Origin: Ryuthela nishihirai
Lineage: Eukaryota; Arthropoda; Arachnida; Araneae; Heptathelidae
Length of the DNA: 64,000 bases
Assembly: GCA_038380435.1 (NCBI GenBank)
Contig: JAWZYU010000004.1
Coordinates: 24,030,001-24,094,000 of the forward strand
Direction: 5' to 3'
Shown: positions 30,097 to 40,334 of the stretch, in pieces
How the letters are laid out: each line of letters begins with the position of its first letter
Position numbering within the stretch: position 1 is the stretch's first letter
The notes under the pieces: model-generated
Told to the model about the DNA's origin: nothing
Database searches by the model: none
Seen by the model: the letters and a program-made list of their open reading frames with translations, nothing else
Made by a program: the position numbers and the translations under genes

Positions 30097-33000
30097 ATGG
30101 CCACACTCCTACAATGGAATTATCGTGGATTGCAGGGGAATATTGACGACATTAGGGTCCTCCTTCAGGCACACCAGTCCATCTGTGTGTGCCAGCAGGA
30201 GACTTATTTGCAGCCAGTCACAGATCCCACGATCCGGCACTTTTTGTTAGTTAGCCGGAACCTGGATGGAGATGGTCCACTTTGGGGGCAGTGCTGACAC
30301 TAACGGGAAGGGTGGGTCCTGGAGCAGTGGCTCCTGGATCCTCCTCCCTTTTAAACACCGGTGTCAGTACTTAATTTCACTCCCCAACTCACACATTGAC
30401 TGCCATTGATCTCACCATCTGGTCCTCCTCGATCCTTCCACTCTTTACATGGGAGGTCGAGGACAACCCTTACGGAAGCGATCACCTTCCCGTGGTGTGC
30501 ATCATCTCCCGTGGGGGGCCTTGCAGCCCTTCACACTTCTCATGGTGGAGGCTTGATCAGGCTGACGAGTGGTTTCAAGGTGCTCGATGACCACTCTGTC
30601 AGCCAGGAGCCCATCAATGTGGCAATAGCAGAGATAACGGACTGTTTTGTAGATGCAGCTACATCAACAATTTCTCGGACTTCGACATGGTTTCCTCGTT
30701 TTCGGAAACGTGGAATCCATATTGCACCGCAGATCGTAAGGCTCGGAACAAGGCTTGGGGGGTGCTTTGAAGATATCTGACGACCCACAACCTAGAAACG
30801 TTCAAATGCGCCAGGGCAAAGCTCATTTTGGCCAGAGCCAGAAGGAATCTTGGATCAAATTCCTTCTATAACCCTCACGACCAGTTCATAGGTCGTGTGG
30901 GATAAAGTCCGGAAGATGGGTGGGAACTACACATCCCATTTGTTATCGATCCTGGAGCACAATGGACAGGCAATTGCTGATCCCAAAGCAATGCCGACAC
31001 TCTGGGGAGTCATTCTCCCCCATCTCTTCTTACTCCCCCAAGTTTCTGGCCCAAAAGAGCAGGGTGGAACGCTCTCCGTTGTCCTTCCACTCGAATGACC
31101 TGGAGCCTTGCAACAGGACACAGCGGAGGAGCTTTGCCTTGCTCTGCACTCCTCTTGTGTGTCTGCTATACGGCTGGACAATGTCCATTGTGCCATGCTC
31201 CAACATCTCACCATCGAGTATGGATCGGCTGCTCCATCTTTTCAATCGCATTTTTCTCGAGAGCATTTTCCGGACTCCTGGCGGGAGGCCATCGTCTTGG
31301 CCTTCCTGAAGTCAGGAAAGGATTCCAAGATTCCAATTATCGTCCCATTGCATTGACGAGCTGTGTGTGCAAGACGTTGGAGAGAATGGTAAATTCCAAA
31401 CTCATCTGGTATTTAGACACCACAACCTTCTTTCCAACATCCAGTGTGGTTTTCGTAGGCAAGTCAACTCTTGACCATCTGATACACCTCGAATCGGCTA
31501 TCAGAAATTCATTTTTATGTAGCGAGCACCTGATGTCAATTTTCTTCGACATCGAAAAAGCTTGGAAATTCGGCATTCTTCGTGACCTCCATAGCTTCGG
31601 CTTGAGAGATCACATGCCGATCTTCATTTCCAACTTCTTATTGTCACGTTCTTTTCAGGTCCGTGTCGGCAACACTCTGTTGCGGCCATACCCCCCAAGA
31701 ACAGGGAGTGCCACAAGGCTGCATTCTGAGTGTTATGCTTTTTACTGTCAAGATTAATTCTATTACTAGACAACTTCCTCCATCTGTTGGCAATGCCCTC
31801 TATGTTGATGACTTTAGCATCTTTTGCTCTTGGTCTAGCATGAAGATCATTGCAAAATAACTGCAAATTGCCCTGAACAATTTTTTGGTTTGAGCAACGG
31901 CAAATGGGTTTCGGTTCTCCTCACAGAAGACCGCTTGTGTGTACTTTTGCCACAAGCGTAATCTTCACCTGGATCCCGAGCTATGGCTCGGAGGCAACAT
32001 CATTCCAGTTGTGGTGGAGACCAAGCTGATTATCGATCAGAAATTGACCTTTTTACCACACATACGTCATCTCAGGTCCAAGTGCATGCACATCATCAAG
32101 GTCCTCTCTCTCCTGGGGAGCTGACCGATATTCTCTGCTCCACTTGTACTGTGCACTTGTCCAATCAAAACTGGACTACGGATTCCAGGTGTACAACTCC
32201 GCCCGGCATTCAGTGGTGAAGGTGCTGGACCCCATCCATCATCAGGCCCTCCGTGTTTGCATGGGAGCCCTTCTGCACCTCGCCAGTCCAGAGTCTATAT
32301 GTTGAGATCGACGAACCATCTTTATCTCTTCGCTGTCAGCAGTTGTCCCTACAATACACATCTAAATTGCGATCCCTGCCTGGCCATTCCACTTGGGACT
32401 GCATTTTCAATCCAAAGTGGGAAATGCTTTACACTAATCGTGCGACTGCCATTCGTCCTTTTGGTTTGCGAGTCCGAGGCTACCTCAGAGACATCAACAC
32501 CAGTCTCGATAGCATCGCACAATCGACAGCTTAGCCACTTCCACCGTGGCTCGCTCTCGTCCTGTGCTGGACCGCCTTTACACCTGACTGTGTGTACCAG
32601 TAACTCTTTGCTAGCCATTGTGCTGAGTACCTGGACTTCTTACCTGTCTTCACAGATGGCTCGAAATCCGGCACATCAGTGGGATCAGCCATGGTCTGCT
32701 GTGATGTAATCATTGCAGACCAGATCCCAGTGCAGTGTTCCATCTTCACTGCAGAGTTGCATGCTATCAGCCTCGCCTTGGACCATGTGGCGGCTAAGCA
32801 TCATCGTCAGTGTGTGTTTTACTCTGACTCGCTTAGTTCACTGCAGGCTTTGATCTCTGTGAGGCATCGGCCTCACCTAATTCTTTCTAAGATTCGCCAG
32901 TAGCTACAACAACCATCCATTTCTGTTGGGTGCCTGTTCATGTTGGAATCAGGGGCAATGATTTGGCAGATGCTGCTGCCAGGTCAGCCACGCCCCTGTC

Positions 33001-33400
33001 CGACTCTCTGTTGCCGGTTCCATATTTGGATTTCCGGCAGCATTTTACCGATTGAGCTCCGGGCACAGTGGCAGAGATCTTGGTCAGAACAACTTATGAA
33101 CAAGCTCTTTGAGATGAAACATATCATCAAACCATGGCAGTCTTGTTACCCCAGGAATCGCATGGAGGAAGTTGTACTTGCTCGGCTCCACTTACGTCAT
33201 TCGTTTATTATGCTCTCTTTGGGTGGAAGACGAACCTAAGTGCAAGTTTTGTGACACCATTTTAACAATCAAACATATTTTAATTTCATGTCCTTGTTTT
33301 AACTTTCAATGCCGTATGTTTTTTAATTTTCATAATTTTACGTCTGAGCCCATTACACTCCGACAACTTTTATCAGATGAATCGATTTTAACTCCTTGAA
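30097..33400 (+). pseudogene. I-like LINE ORF2 (endonuclease, RT, RNase H), frameshifted
   Basis: The protein starts with 'MATLLQWNYRGLQGN' (30097), the typical beginning of an APE endonuclease. 'LTIWSS', 'NPYGSDHLPV' (about 30465-30495), the RT fingers ('FQDSNYRPIALTSCVCKTLERMV', about 31320-31390), 'FFDIEKA' (about 31543), 'GVPQGCILSVMLF' (about 31705), 'YVDDFSIF' (about 31800), RNase H and a Cys/His tail follow in the right order. The RT motif is Y-V-D-D. The sequence changes frame at least six times, and an endonuclease segment (about 30300-30370) is deleted. It is not translatable as one protein. Confidence 0.85.
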
Positions 33401-33662
33401 TTTTTTCGATTTTGTGGTTGTTTTAACCAATTCTAATATTTTACAATTGTTATTTTTTACATAGGGCTTTTACACCCATTGTTATTTTCTAGATTTTATA
33501 CTTGACCTTTTACGTACTCTATTTTTATTGGCTTTTGTGTTGTATTTTATCAGCTTTACATCATGATTTTTTTAATCTTTTTTACTATTTGTCTGGCACA
33601 TTATGGCCTTAGTTGCCAATACCACATTAAAATCCAAACAACCAACCAACCACCGTAGTAGC

Positions 33663-34330
33663 ATGACCTACTGAAACTGTAGGCAACAGGTTACCATTGT
33701 ATGTAAGAACAGCTTTCATACATAATTTCGAAGAATTTATAAAAAATCATTCTTCTGATGTATGTCATATGGAGGGATGTGAATAAACCGTCAATGTCTT
33801 TGCAAGTAACTAGGTCTTTTTCGCTGCTACAATATGCACTTGCTTTTGCTATCAAGGAGATTCCACTGCTGCAGAGAGGTGGGGGGTGGCTCAGTTGGTA
33901 GCACACCAGGCTCGTAATCGCTCTAACAATATCATTCATCTCGTTCTGCATGATCTTGTGTGGAGAATCCAATGTTGTGGGTGTGAAGTCTGAATATACA
34001 GATGCTATTTCTTGTGTTCCTCCTCTGAGTCCACATCATAATATTCTAGTAGCTCCAGGACTGGAAGGTTTTTCCCATATGGCACTGGGCAGATAGCAGA
34101 GGGTATGTTGGGGGAGTTTATTTCTGCTTTTTCATTTTAGTAATACTACTTCCCAGCAGAAGGGTCATACAAAAATAACAGGCACTCACATTTTTTGTTT
34201 AAAGGAGTGGTGATTACCCTTCTACCACCACTTTTAATTCTGCGAGCAGCTATAGAAATTAAAAAATCCAACGGTAAATCCTTACATGTGTGCAGTATAA
34301 CAGAAGAAACGGCCATTTGCAAAACTATAG
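33663..34330 (-). pseudogene. Uncharacterised repeated gene family copy c, N-terminal part
   Basis: On the minus strand, reading from 34330 down: a Cys patch ('SACYFCMTLL', about 34180-34150), 'PLLSAQC'/'CPVPYGK', an acidic stretch ('YDVDSEEEHKK', about 34045-34010), 'MNDIVRAI' (about 33940-33915), 'EKDLVTCKDIDGLFTSL' (about 33820-33770) and 'INSSKLCMKAVL'. All match copy b in order. It continues into 27753 once the LINE is removed. A SINE-1 head and a hAT element also interrupt it. The extreme N-terminus is not visible beyond 34330. Confidence 0.65.
33882..33923 (+). mobile_element. SINE-1 head fragment
   Basis: Only the first 40 or so bases of the SINE-1 tRNA-like head ('gggtggctcagttggtagcac', then 'aggctcgtaatc') are present, inside copy c of the uncharacterised family. 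It includes the A box but not the B box, which is unusual because SINE truncation normally removes the 5' end. Confidence 0.75.
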
Positions 34331-34332
34331 AC

Positions 34333-34782
34333 CAGGGGTCAGGAACCGGCTGCTCTGAGCACTCTAAAACATGGCTCTTGAAAGATTTTGGTTCAGTATT
34401 CAACTCTAAAATTTTTTAAGAATTTTTATTTTTAAAAAAGCACTAGAGCAAGTTGACGGAAGATAGTTGAAAGTACTGATGCCATTCAAATGCTTCAAAT
34501 ATACTCCAAATTTCATTAAGTTGATCGAGAACACAAACTCAAAAGTCACACCGATGAATGGCAGAATTTAAAAAAAAAAATTCAATAGTTTTATTATCTA
34601 CACTTGAATACACCTATTTTAAAATTATGCGTTATGGTTTTATTTTCCTTAAATAATCTGCGATTTATTTTTTCTGTTTATGGCTCTTGACCTAATATGA
34701 TTATAATTTGAGTCTCTCAAAATTTATTGGTTTACTTTTTTTCTGTTTTGGCTCTTGACTTAGAAAAGGTTGCTGACTAGTG
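34333..34782 (+). mobile_element. Non-autonomous hAT-like element
   Basis: The ends 'caggggtcaggaacc' (34333) and 'aaaaggttgctgac' (to about 34777) are inverted and typical of hAT elements with GGTTGCCGACCCCTG-type ends. Sub-terminal 'atggctcttg' and 'tggctcttgac' copies flank an AT-rich interior with no transposase. Possible 8-bp duplication 'actataga'/'cttataga' (6 of 8 match). Confidence 0.7.
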
Positions 34783-36440
34783 CTTATAGATGATGTGTTA
34801 GCTGCGATGGAACATCACAATGAACTAAAATATGAAGTACATGAAGAATGTCCGACTTCAGTTGACGGTGCATCGGTTACGACTGCTATTTCTAATTCTT
34901 GTATCTTTAACAATGTATCTGACAGGATATATGCAAATATGACTTGGTTTCTTCTATTGAAAACAAAATCAGATGCGAGATTGATAATCAGATATAAATT
35001 TGAGATAAAGATACATAAATAAAAAATGAAACTTTCAATGTACGTTTTGCACATAACAAGGGTTTGTTTTGGAATCAATCCCCATTTTTTTCCCATAAGT
35101 TGGTCTCGATTTGTTGGTTTTTGTTTTTATACGGTGATATCGAAGAACCTATCTACCATATAAATTGAGGATGGGTGTAATCTTATTAAATTTCTTTTGT
35201 GTCCAAAAGAATTAAGAAAAACAAAGGCTGTTTTTCAGCCAAAAGGCCTGATAAAGCCACGGAATACATTTTTTCGCCAGTGGACCTTAATTCAAAAAGG
35301 AGTCCTATCTCGTATATACCCCCCTCCCCCAAGGGCATCTGGATCCGTCCTTGGGTCAGACTTGAAACTGATTTTAACTACGATGTAACTTCTAAATTAA
35401 AATAGAGAATTAAAGGACCAAATTATCGAAGTGACAAAAGTTTAAAACAGTTCATATAAAAACATTCTATCATATTTCCAAAGTGATTGTTTATGTTTAG
35501 AGTGAAATTATAAAATATTAATATTTCTCATTCAATTTTCAAGTGATATTAAACATTTAAAAAAAATGTAATAACGAAAAAACAATCAGTGATAGGGGTT
35601 CTCATTAACCATTTCAATTGTAACCTATCATTCACTCGAATATAGGGGATTGCAACAGTTTGTCAGGGCTATTTACGGCGTAAGAAGCCCTTGAAAATTG
35701 CTGAAAACTTACAAATAGTGTTTTTGAAAACGAACTATGAAAAACAAAATGGCTTGAAATCATGAAACATTAATTGTATTCGTTTTTTTTTTTTGCATTC
35801 ACGCCACAATTCTTTCAGCTTTTTTATGTATTTTTTTATTCGAATCCTAATTCTTTTCGCTTTTGCCATTTTGCTTTCAGGCTAAATACTGCCTTTTTTT
35901 ATTTACTGACGATACAAGTTTATTCAAGGTTAACGATGTATTGGTGCCTTTGCCCAATTGTTCAGCGTATTACATTTAGAAGATTGAATTTAGGCTAAAT
36001 AAAATATGAATGAAATTAATTCTATATTTTCTACTTAATTTTGGAACGGCAACACTCTAAGGTATGCAGTGCAAACATTTATAACGTTCTCGCTAGTGAT
36101 GAGTTCTGGCTCGAACTTTGGCCGGGACCAGGCTGGTTGAAAACAGCACAGACGATTTTGGGCACAGAGTAATTTAAATTTCAAATATTTCTTAAATTTT
36201 TGAAAGAAAAAGCCTAAATATAAAATATTTTTGATTATTTCAACCTTTTAATCGGTCTTTACTAATTAAAAATAAGAACAACGTAGCTTTTATTTTCTAT
36301 AAATGGTTTTTTTTTTCGCTTATAATGATGTTACCTACGAAATTTCAGTTTCTGCTTAATTTCTAATATTTTTCTTCCAAAGAGCATTAATATTCAATTT
36401 TGTCATAAAACGATTTTAATATTATAAGAATAAAATAACT
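34783..36440. other. Unassigned stretch
   Basis: Short open frames (34780-35022 and 35197-35405) have no recognisable domain. The rest is AT-rich. Pyrimidine and A runs occur near 35780-35830. No repeat family could be assigned. Confidence 0.4.
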
Positions 36441-36442
36441 GA

Positions 36443-36877
36443 TCAGCGACATTTATGTTTTATGATGCGTCTGAAATTTTTTTTCACAAAGCGTGCTAAT
36501 GCGGGCGCGGACTGGAAAAATTGAGCCCGAAAATCATCTCCACTTCTCACTAACAGTCTCTTTTGATGTTTTGCATATACCTTCGATATTTCTCTGATTT
36601 CCGATTCAGAATCATCTCCACTTCTCACTAACAGTCTCTTTTGATGTTTTGCATATACCTTTGATATTTCTCTGATTTCCGATTCAGAATCATCTCCACT
36701 TCTCACTAACAGTCTCTTTTGATGTTTTGCATATACCTTTGATATTTCTCTGATTTCCGAATCAGAAAAGCCGTAGCGTTTCGGCAATGGTTGTGGGTAG
36801 TTTAATTTGTAACGTACCAGACTAGTTTTTTTTAACTTTCCCAATTTCGAGCACCAACTGCGATGTTTAACCCACAC
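36443..36877 (-). CDS. Unclassified open frame with three in-frame 26-residue repeats
   Basis: The frame encodes a basic protein segment ending 'RFVKKNFRRIIKHKCR'. Its centre is three near-identical 26-residue repeats built around 'EIREISKVYAKHQKR' and 'LLVRSGDD'. There is no ATG at its beginning: it is open from the edge of the adjacent Tc1 element, which may have cut off the original start. The repeats are charged and probably helical. I do not recognise the family. Because the repeat length is a multiple of three, the frame survives the duplication, which is suggestive of selection but not proof. It could also be part of an unidentified mobile element. Confidence 0.35.
   Translation of the reverse strand: MWVKHRSWCSKLGKLKKTSLVRYKLNYPQPLPKRYGFSDSEIREISKVYAKHQKRLLVRSGDDSESEIREISKVYAKHQKRLLVRSGDDSESEIREISKVYAKHQKRLLVRSGDDFRAQFFQSAPALARFVKKNFRRIIKHKCR
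36533..36766. repeat. Three tandem 78-bp units
   Basis: Units are at 36533-36610, 36611-36688 and 36689-36766. Units 2 and 3 differ from unit 1 at one base (cttcgat against ctttgat), and unit 3 differs near its end (cgaatcaga). High identity indicates recent duplication or homogenisation. Confidence 0.95.
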
Positions 36878-36878
36878 C

Positions 36879-37849
36879 TAAAGGGGTTTATCAAAATAAT
36901 GGAAACACGTCTTGTTTGTGGAGAATATTTTATTAATAAGCTGTAGGCCCACCTCGGTCGTTCAGAACACGCAATTCGACTGGAATAGACAGTGCACATA
37001 CGGTAATGGAATATAGGACCATTCTTCCTGTAAAATATGGCCCAACTGTGCCAGTGATGCTGGGAGGAGGAAAGTGTGATCTGACCTTGCACTTCAGATA
37101 TTCCCACAAATGTTCAATAATATTGAGGTGGCCAGGATAGCTGCTGTACCTCATACTCTGCAAACCACAATTTGAAGTGTTTCACACAATGCACGGCTGC
37201 ATTATCTACTTGAAACCAGGGACGGTCATTAGTGAACAGTGCCCCCAACACTGGGTGCAGGTGGTCCCCAAGAATGGATTCGTAGGTTGCGGATGTGACA
37301 TGACCTTGCAGAATAACTAATGGCCCTAAAGAATGCCATGATATGGCACCCCACAGTATCAGGGATACTGTGGGGTGTGTAAACTGATAGAGGTAAAACA
37401 AGTTGTTTTACCTCTATCAGTTTACACTCCCCAGTGGAGGGAAACAATGTGTAGCACAATTCAGCAGACCAGATGGCACATTAGCAGTCTTTTTTAGCTT
37501 CCGTTTTTATGTGCTTTGCACCACTTACACGTTTTGTTGCATTGATGTTGGTAATCCTAGTTTGTGGATTGCAGCATGGCCATAAATATAGGCAGGATGA
37601 TGTTCCCGACAAACTGTTATAATGGAGCGGGATCATTCCACTGTTTTCAATGTTGCTATTTGCGGTGCCGTGGTCTTGTGCTTTCATTGTACAATCCATG
37701 CCAACGTTCGCCTATCCCTAACAACTTCGTATGGTGTTCACAATTTGCACGTTTACCTCACATCACAGGTAACAATATCCCTGTGATATGCATACGGCAC
37801 ATTGCGTGTACTCCTGTCGGTGTCGCCATTATTTTGATAAACCCCTGTA
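36879..37849 (-). mobile_element. Tc1-like transposon with terminal inverted repeats (inactive)
   Basis: Terminal inverted repeats begin at 36881 (aaggggtttatcaaaataat) and at 37847 reversed (cagggg followed by the same sequence). TA flanks both. The minus-strand transposase is in two frames: 37340-37114 with 'LWGAISWHSLGPLVIL' and 'WFQVDNAAVHCVKHF' (second Asp), then 37163-36933 with 'YPGHLNIIEHLWEYLK' (Glu). Upstream, the N-terminus is scrambled by two hairpins at 37347-37432. The total length of about 970 bp is short for Tc1. Confidence 0.88.
37347..37428. repeat. Two adjacent hairpins inside the Tc1 element
   Basis: Hairpin 1: 14-bp arms at 37347-37360 and 37364-37377, loop agg. Hairpin 2: arms of about 25 bp at about 37377-37401 and 37403-37427, with almost no loop. 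As a result the same residues (MFYLYQFT) are encoded outward on both strands. They lie at the point where transposase homology stops, as expected for a foldback mutation. Confidence 0.85.
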
Positions 37850-37854
37850 GGTCT

Positions 37855-38052
37855 CGGTGAAAAATGGGACAACGATAGGCTCGGAAAAACTGCTGTCCAT
37901 CGGATGGTGTACGTCGCCACCCGTTTCAGATCAAGTTGTTTTACCTCTCGGTGGTACTTTTTAGCTCACAATAGGGCAAATAGTCCAGTCACAAGGATCC
38001 CGAATGCTCAGAGGAAATTGGGGGGATGGAAACTCATTGTGCAGCTGTTAGG
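37855..38052 (-). mobile_element. SINE-1 pieces, degenerate and rearranged
   Basis: Two reversed SINE-1 parts occur out of order: a middle segment (37855-37925, 'gaaaaactgctgtccatcggatgg') and the 3' end (37928-38050, 'ttgttttacctctcggtgg', 'aaatagtccagtcacaagga'). The order suggests rearrangement between two insertions. Confidence 0.6.
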
Positions 38053-38054
38053 AA

Positions 38055-39800
38055 TAGGGCTGGATTAAGGTCAACTGATGCCCTAAGCACAGCCCAACAA
38101 TGGTGCCCCTCTCGGCTCTTCCATTGCTTAGCTAGACATTAAGACTCAATAAGTGCTAAAGGTGAAATAAGAGATTTATTGAAAACGATTTTTAATCACT
38201 ATTCCAAAGATTATGACAAAATAAGATCTGATATCTCTACTAAAATAGCATGATCTCCAGAGCATACATTTCAATTTTGAAAATCCTCTTTCTACAGAAA
38301 TCGATGTTGGTGGACAATTTTTAAAAAAGATATTCTAATGGAGAAATGTTATTTGTACGAAATATCTTTTATTCCATTGCTTTCTAACCTTGAAGATATA
38401 TAAACATTTCTGCATACATGAATCAAAAGATGCAAAAGAATACTTATTGAATTGTTGCCTACTTATAACTTTTATTTGTACTTTAAAAAGTTTATTCCTA
38501 GATTTTTTAATTGTGGCCTTGATCAAGTCCTCAAAATTAATCTGGCTAACAGATCTGCTTCTATACTTAGCAGAAAAAAAGGCATCCAGCCTGTCTTGTT
38601 GCCTAGTTCTATTGAGTTGGGTTGTTTTACCTCTGAGCGGCACTTTTTTGCACACCATGGGCTAAATGGCCAGGTCACATGGACCCCGAAGGCTCAGAGA
38701 AGGTTGGGGAAGGGGACCCACTGGAACAGCTGTTGGGAGACAGAGGGTAGCCTCCCGTCAAGGCCATCCAGCGTGTTGTTTAACGTGCACAGGGTATGTC
38801 TCTCCCGCACACGGCTTAACGTCCCATCCGACGGACTTTCCAAGCCCATCGGTGTCCCCTACTGACCGTGGGCAGGGCGGGGAATTTTGCGGAGATAAAT
38901 CTCAACGCTGACCCAGCTGGGACTCGAACCTGGGAACTACAGATTACGAGCCTGGCGAGCTACCGACTGAGCCACCCCACTCGGATTTTTAATACGCTTG
39001 AGCTGAGAAAATGAATGCTCAGCTGTGCAATTTCTGACCATTAATGTCAAAAATATACGCAAGGCGATGTTTACATTTGGAAACGCACAATCCATTTTGT
39101 GTTCTAAAATTGTTTAGAGTTCAGCATGCTGCTGAATCTGGTTTTTAGTTTTTGTTACACTGAATTTATGGCGCACATACGAGTGAAACTGCTGTACGTT
39201 TAGCAGAGAGAGAGAGACGTTTGTGAGTGTCCTAGTCCCCTGGGTAAGCATCAATTAGCCTTTGGAAAAACAAGAGTACCTTTCAGTAGATGAAGTGACT
39301 ATTTGGCACATCACTTAGAAATCTGTCCGCTATTTCTTTGTATACCTCTCCTCATCTAGTTTTTTTCTGGCATTCTCGGTCATTTGGTACCTTCTTTCTG
39401 AAACATTTGCCAATTTGAGCTGCATTGTAATCAACATCTGGAGTGCTTCAAATCTTTCAAAAGTCATCTCTTAAAGTGCGTAGTTATTCAGCTACCCGTA
39501 CGGATCTGCACATATTTGTAATTTCACATCCTCGTTTGGTAGAACTTGTTCTAAGAAACTTTTGAAAAATCTCATCCCATATGATCAACATAAAAACAAA
39601 TTCTAGCTGTTGTACCTTATTTGCAATATTGTCTGCTTCTCTTCGAGAGTCTCCCTTTTGTAACTGGTCTTCAGTAAGACCGCTGGAATATTTTAATTAT
39701 GAAATCCTATTCAAGTCACCAGGAACTAAATCTTCGACTGAACCTTAACGTACAATGTATCTTTCACTTGTTTTGGAATAAAATTTTCAGATGTGTGAGC
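38055..39800 (-). mobile_element. hAT transposon, ZMYM-like transposase relic, split by SINE-1
   Basis: The minus strand encodes the hAT C-terminal dimerisation region, 'FPNVNIALRIFLTLMVRNCTAEHSFSQLKRIKN' in short matching blocks at about 39095-38985. It continues after the SINE as 'RQQDRLDAFF' and 'INFEDLIKATIKKSR' (about 38600-38500). Further upstream, about 39660-39540, 'EFVFMLIIWDEIF' is typical of ZMYM1-like hAT proteins. The right limit is uncertain. The left end begins near 'agggctggattaagg', like ends of this hAT group. Stops and frameshifts make it inactive. Confidence 0.7.
38616..38979 (-). mobile_element. SINE-1 inserted in the hAT transposase
   Basis: A well-preserved reversed copy with the tRNA-like head at the right end ('ctgggactcgaacctggg' B-box complement at about 38925). 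Its insertion splits the hAT dimerisation domain between 'KRIKN' and the next helix. No clear target-site duplication is seen. Confidence 0.9.
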
Positions 39801-40330
39801 ACAAATGGAACAGTGGTTGATGTTTTATATCCTGTGGCGATACCAACATAAGCCACTTAACTATTTACGAAAGGCAACCGTTTATGGAAAACGTGAGAGA
39901 AAAATTATCAAATTTTAATTTGTTGGGGCGGGGGGGATGTGAAAAATTTTATGACCGGTTACTCTTCATCTTATAAACTTCAATTTGATAGAACCCGGCA
40001 CGTTAATTTTCCTACGTTAGGAAACTGATCAACACATCTGCTTCGAATTCAGTAGCAAACTGCATACGAAAGCACTGGGAAATTTTTCTTTAAAAAAGTT
40101 TTCAACTGTTCAACATATTTCTATATTAAGTATCTACAAGGTAAATTACTTTTACACCTTTGTAACATGTATAAAGAGCTAAACAGTTACCATGTATTTG
40201 AGCTACACTTCTGTTTTGCCCAAATATTCAGACATCACACTAGCTACTTACTGATCCACATCCAAACGAGTCTTGCCTCTAGTATATATATAGACCTTTG
40301 TGAACTCTACTGATAATCACGTACTACTGA
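39801..40330. other. Unassigned stretch right of the hAT relic
   Basis: No coding region supported. A G-rich patch lies near 39922-39940. Confidence 0.4.
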
Positions 40331-40334
40331 AAGT

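Larger units (their letters stand above)
27761..33655 (+). mobile_element. I-like LINE, full length, with target-site duplication (decayed)
   Basis: The element is flanked by the 7-bp duplication tagtagc (27754-27760 and 33656-33662) and ends in 'aaacaaccaaccaacc'. It has an ORF1 gag-like protein with CCHC zinc knuckles and an ORF2 with endonuclease, reverse transcriptase ('ALYVDDFSIF', about 31800), RNase H ('FTDGSKSG', 'AELHAISLAL', 'YSDSLSSLQAL', about 32650-32900) and a C-terminal Cys/His motif ('CKFCDTI...KHILISC', about 33240-33290). This layout fits the I/Jockey group with RNase H. Many frameshifts inactivate it. Its GC content is visibly higher than that of the flanks. It is inserted in copy c of the uncharacterised family. 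Confidence 0.9.

Noticed and set aside
34780..35022. An 80-codon frame that might be a host exon
   Set aside because: It begins at the edge of the hAT-like element, has no splice signals in suitable positions, and no recognisable domain.
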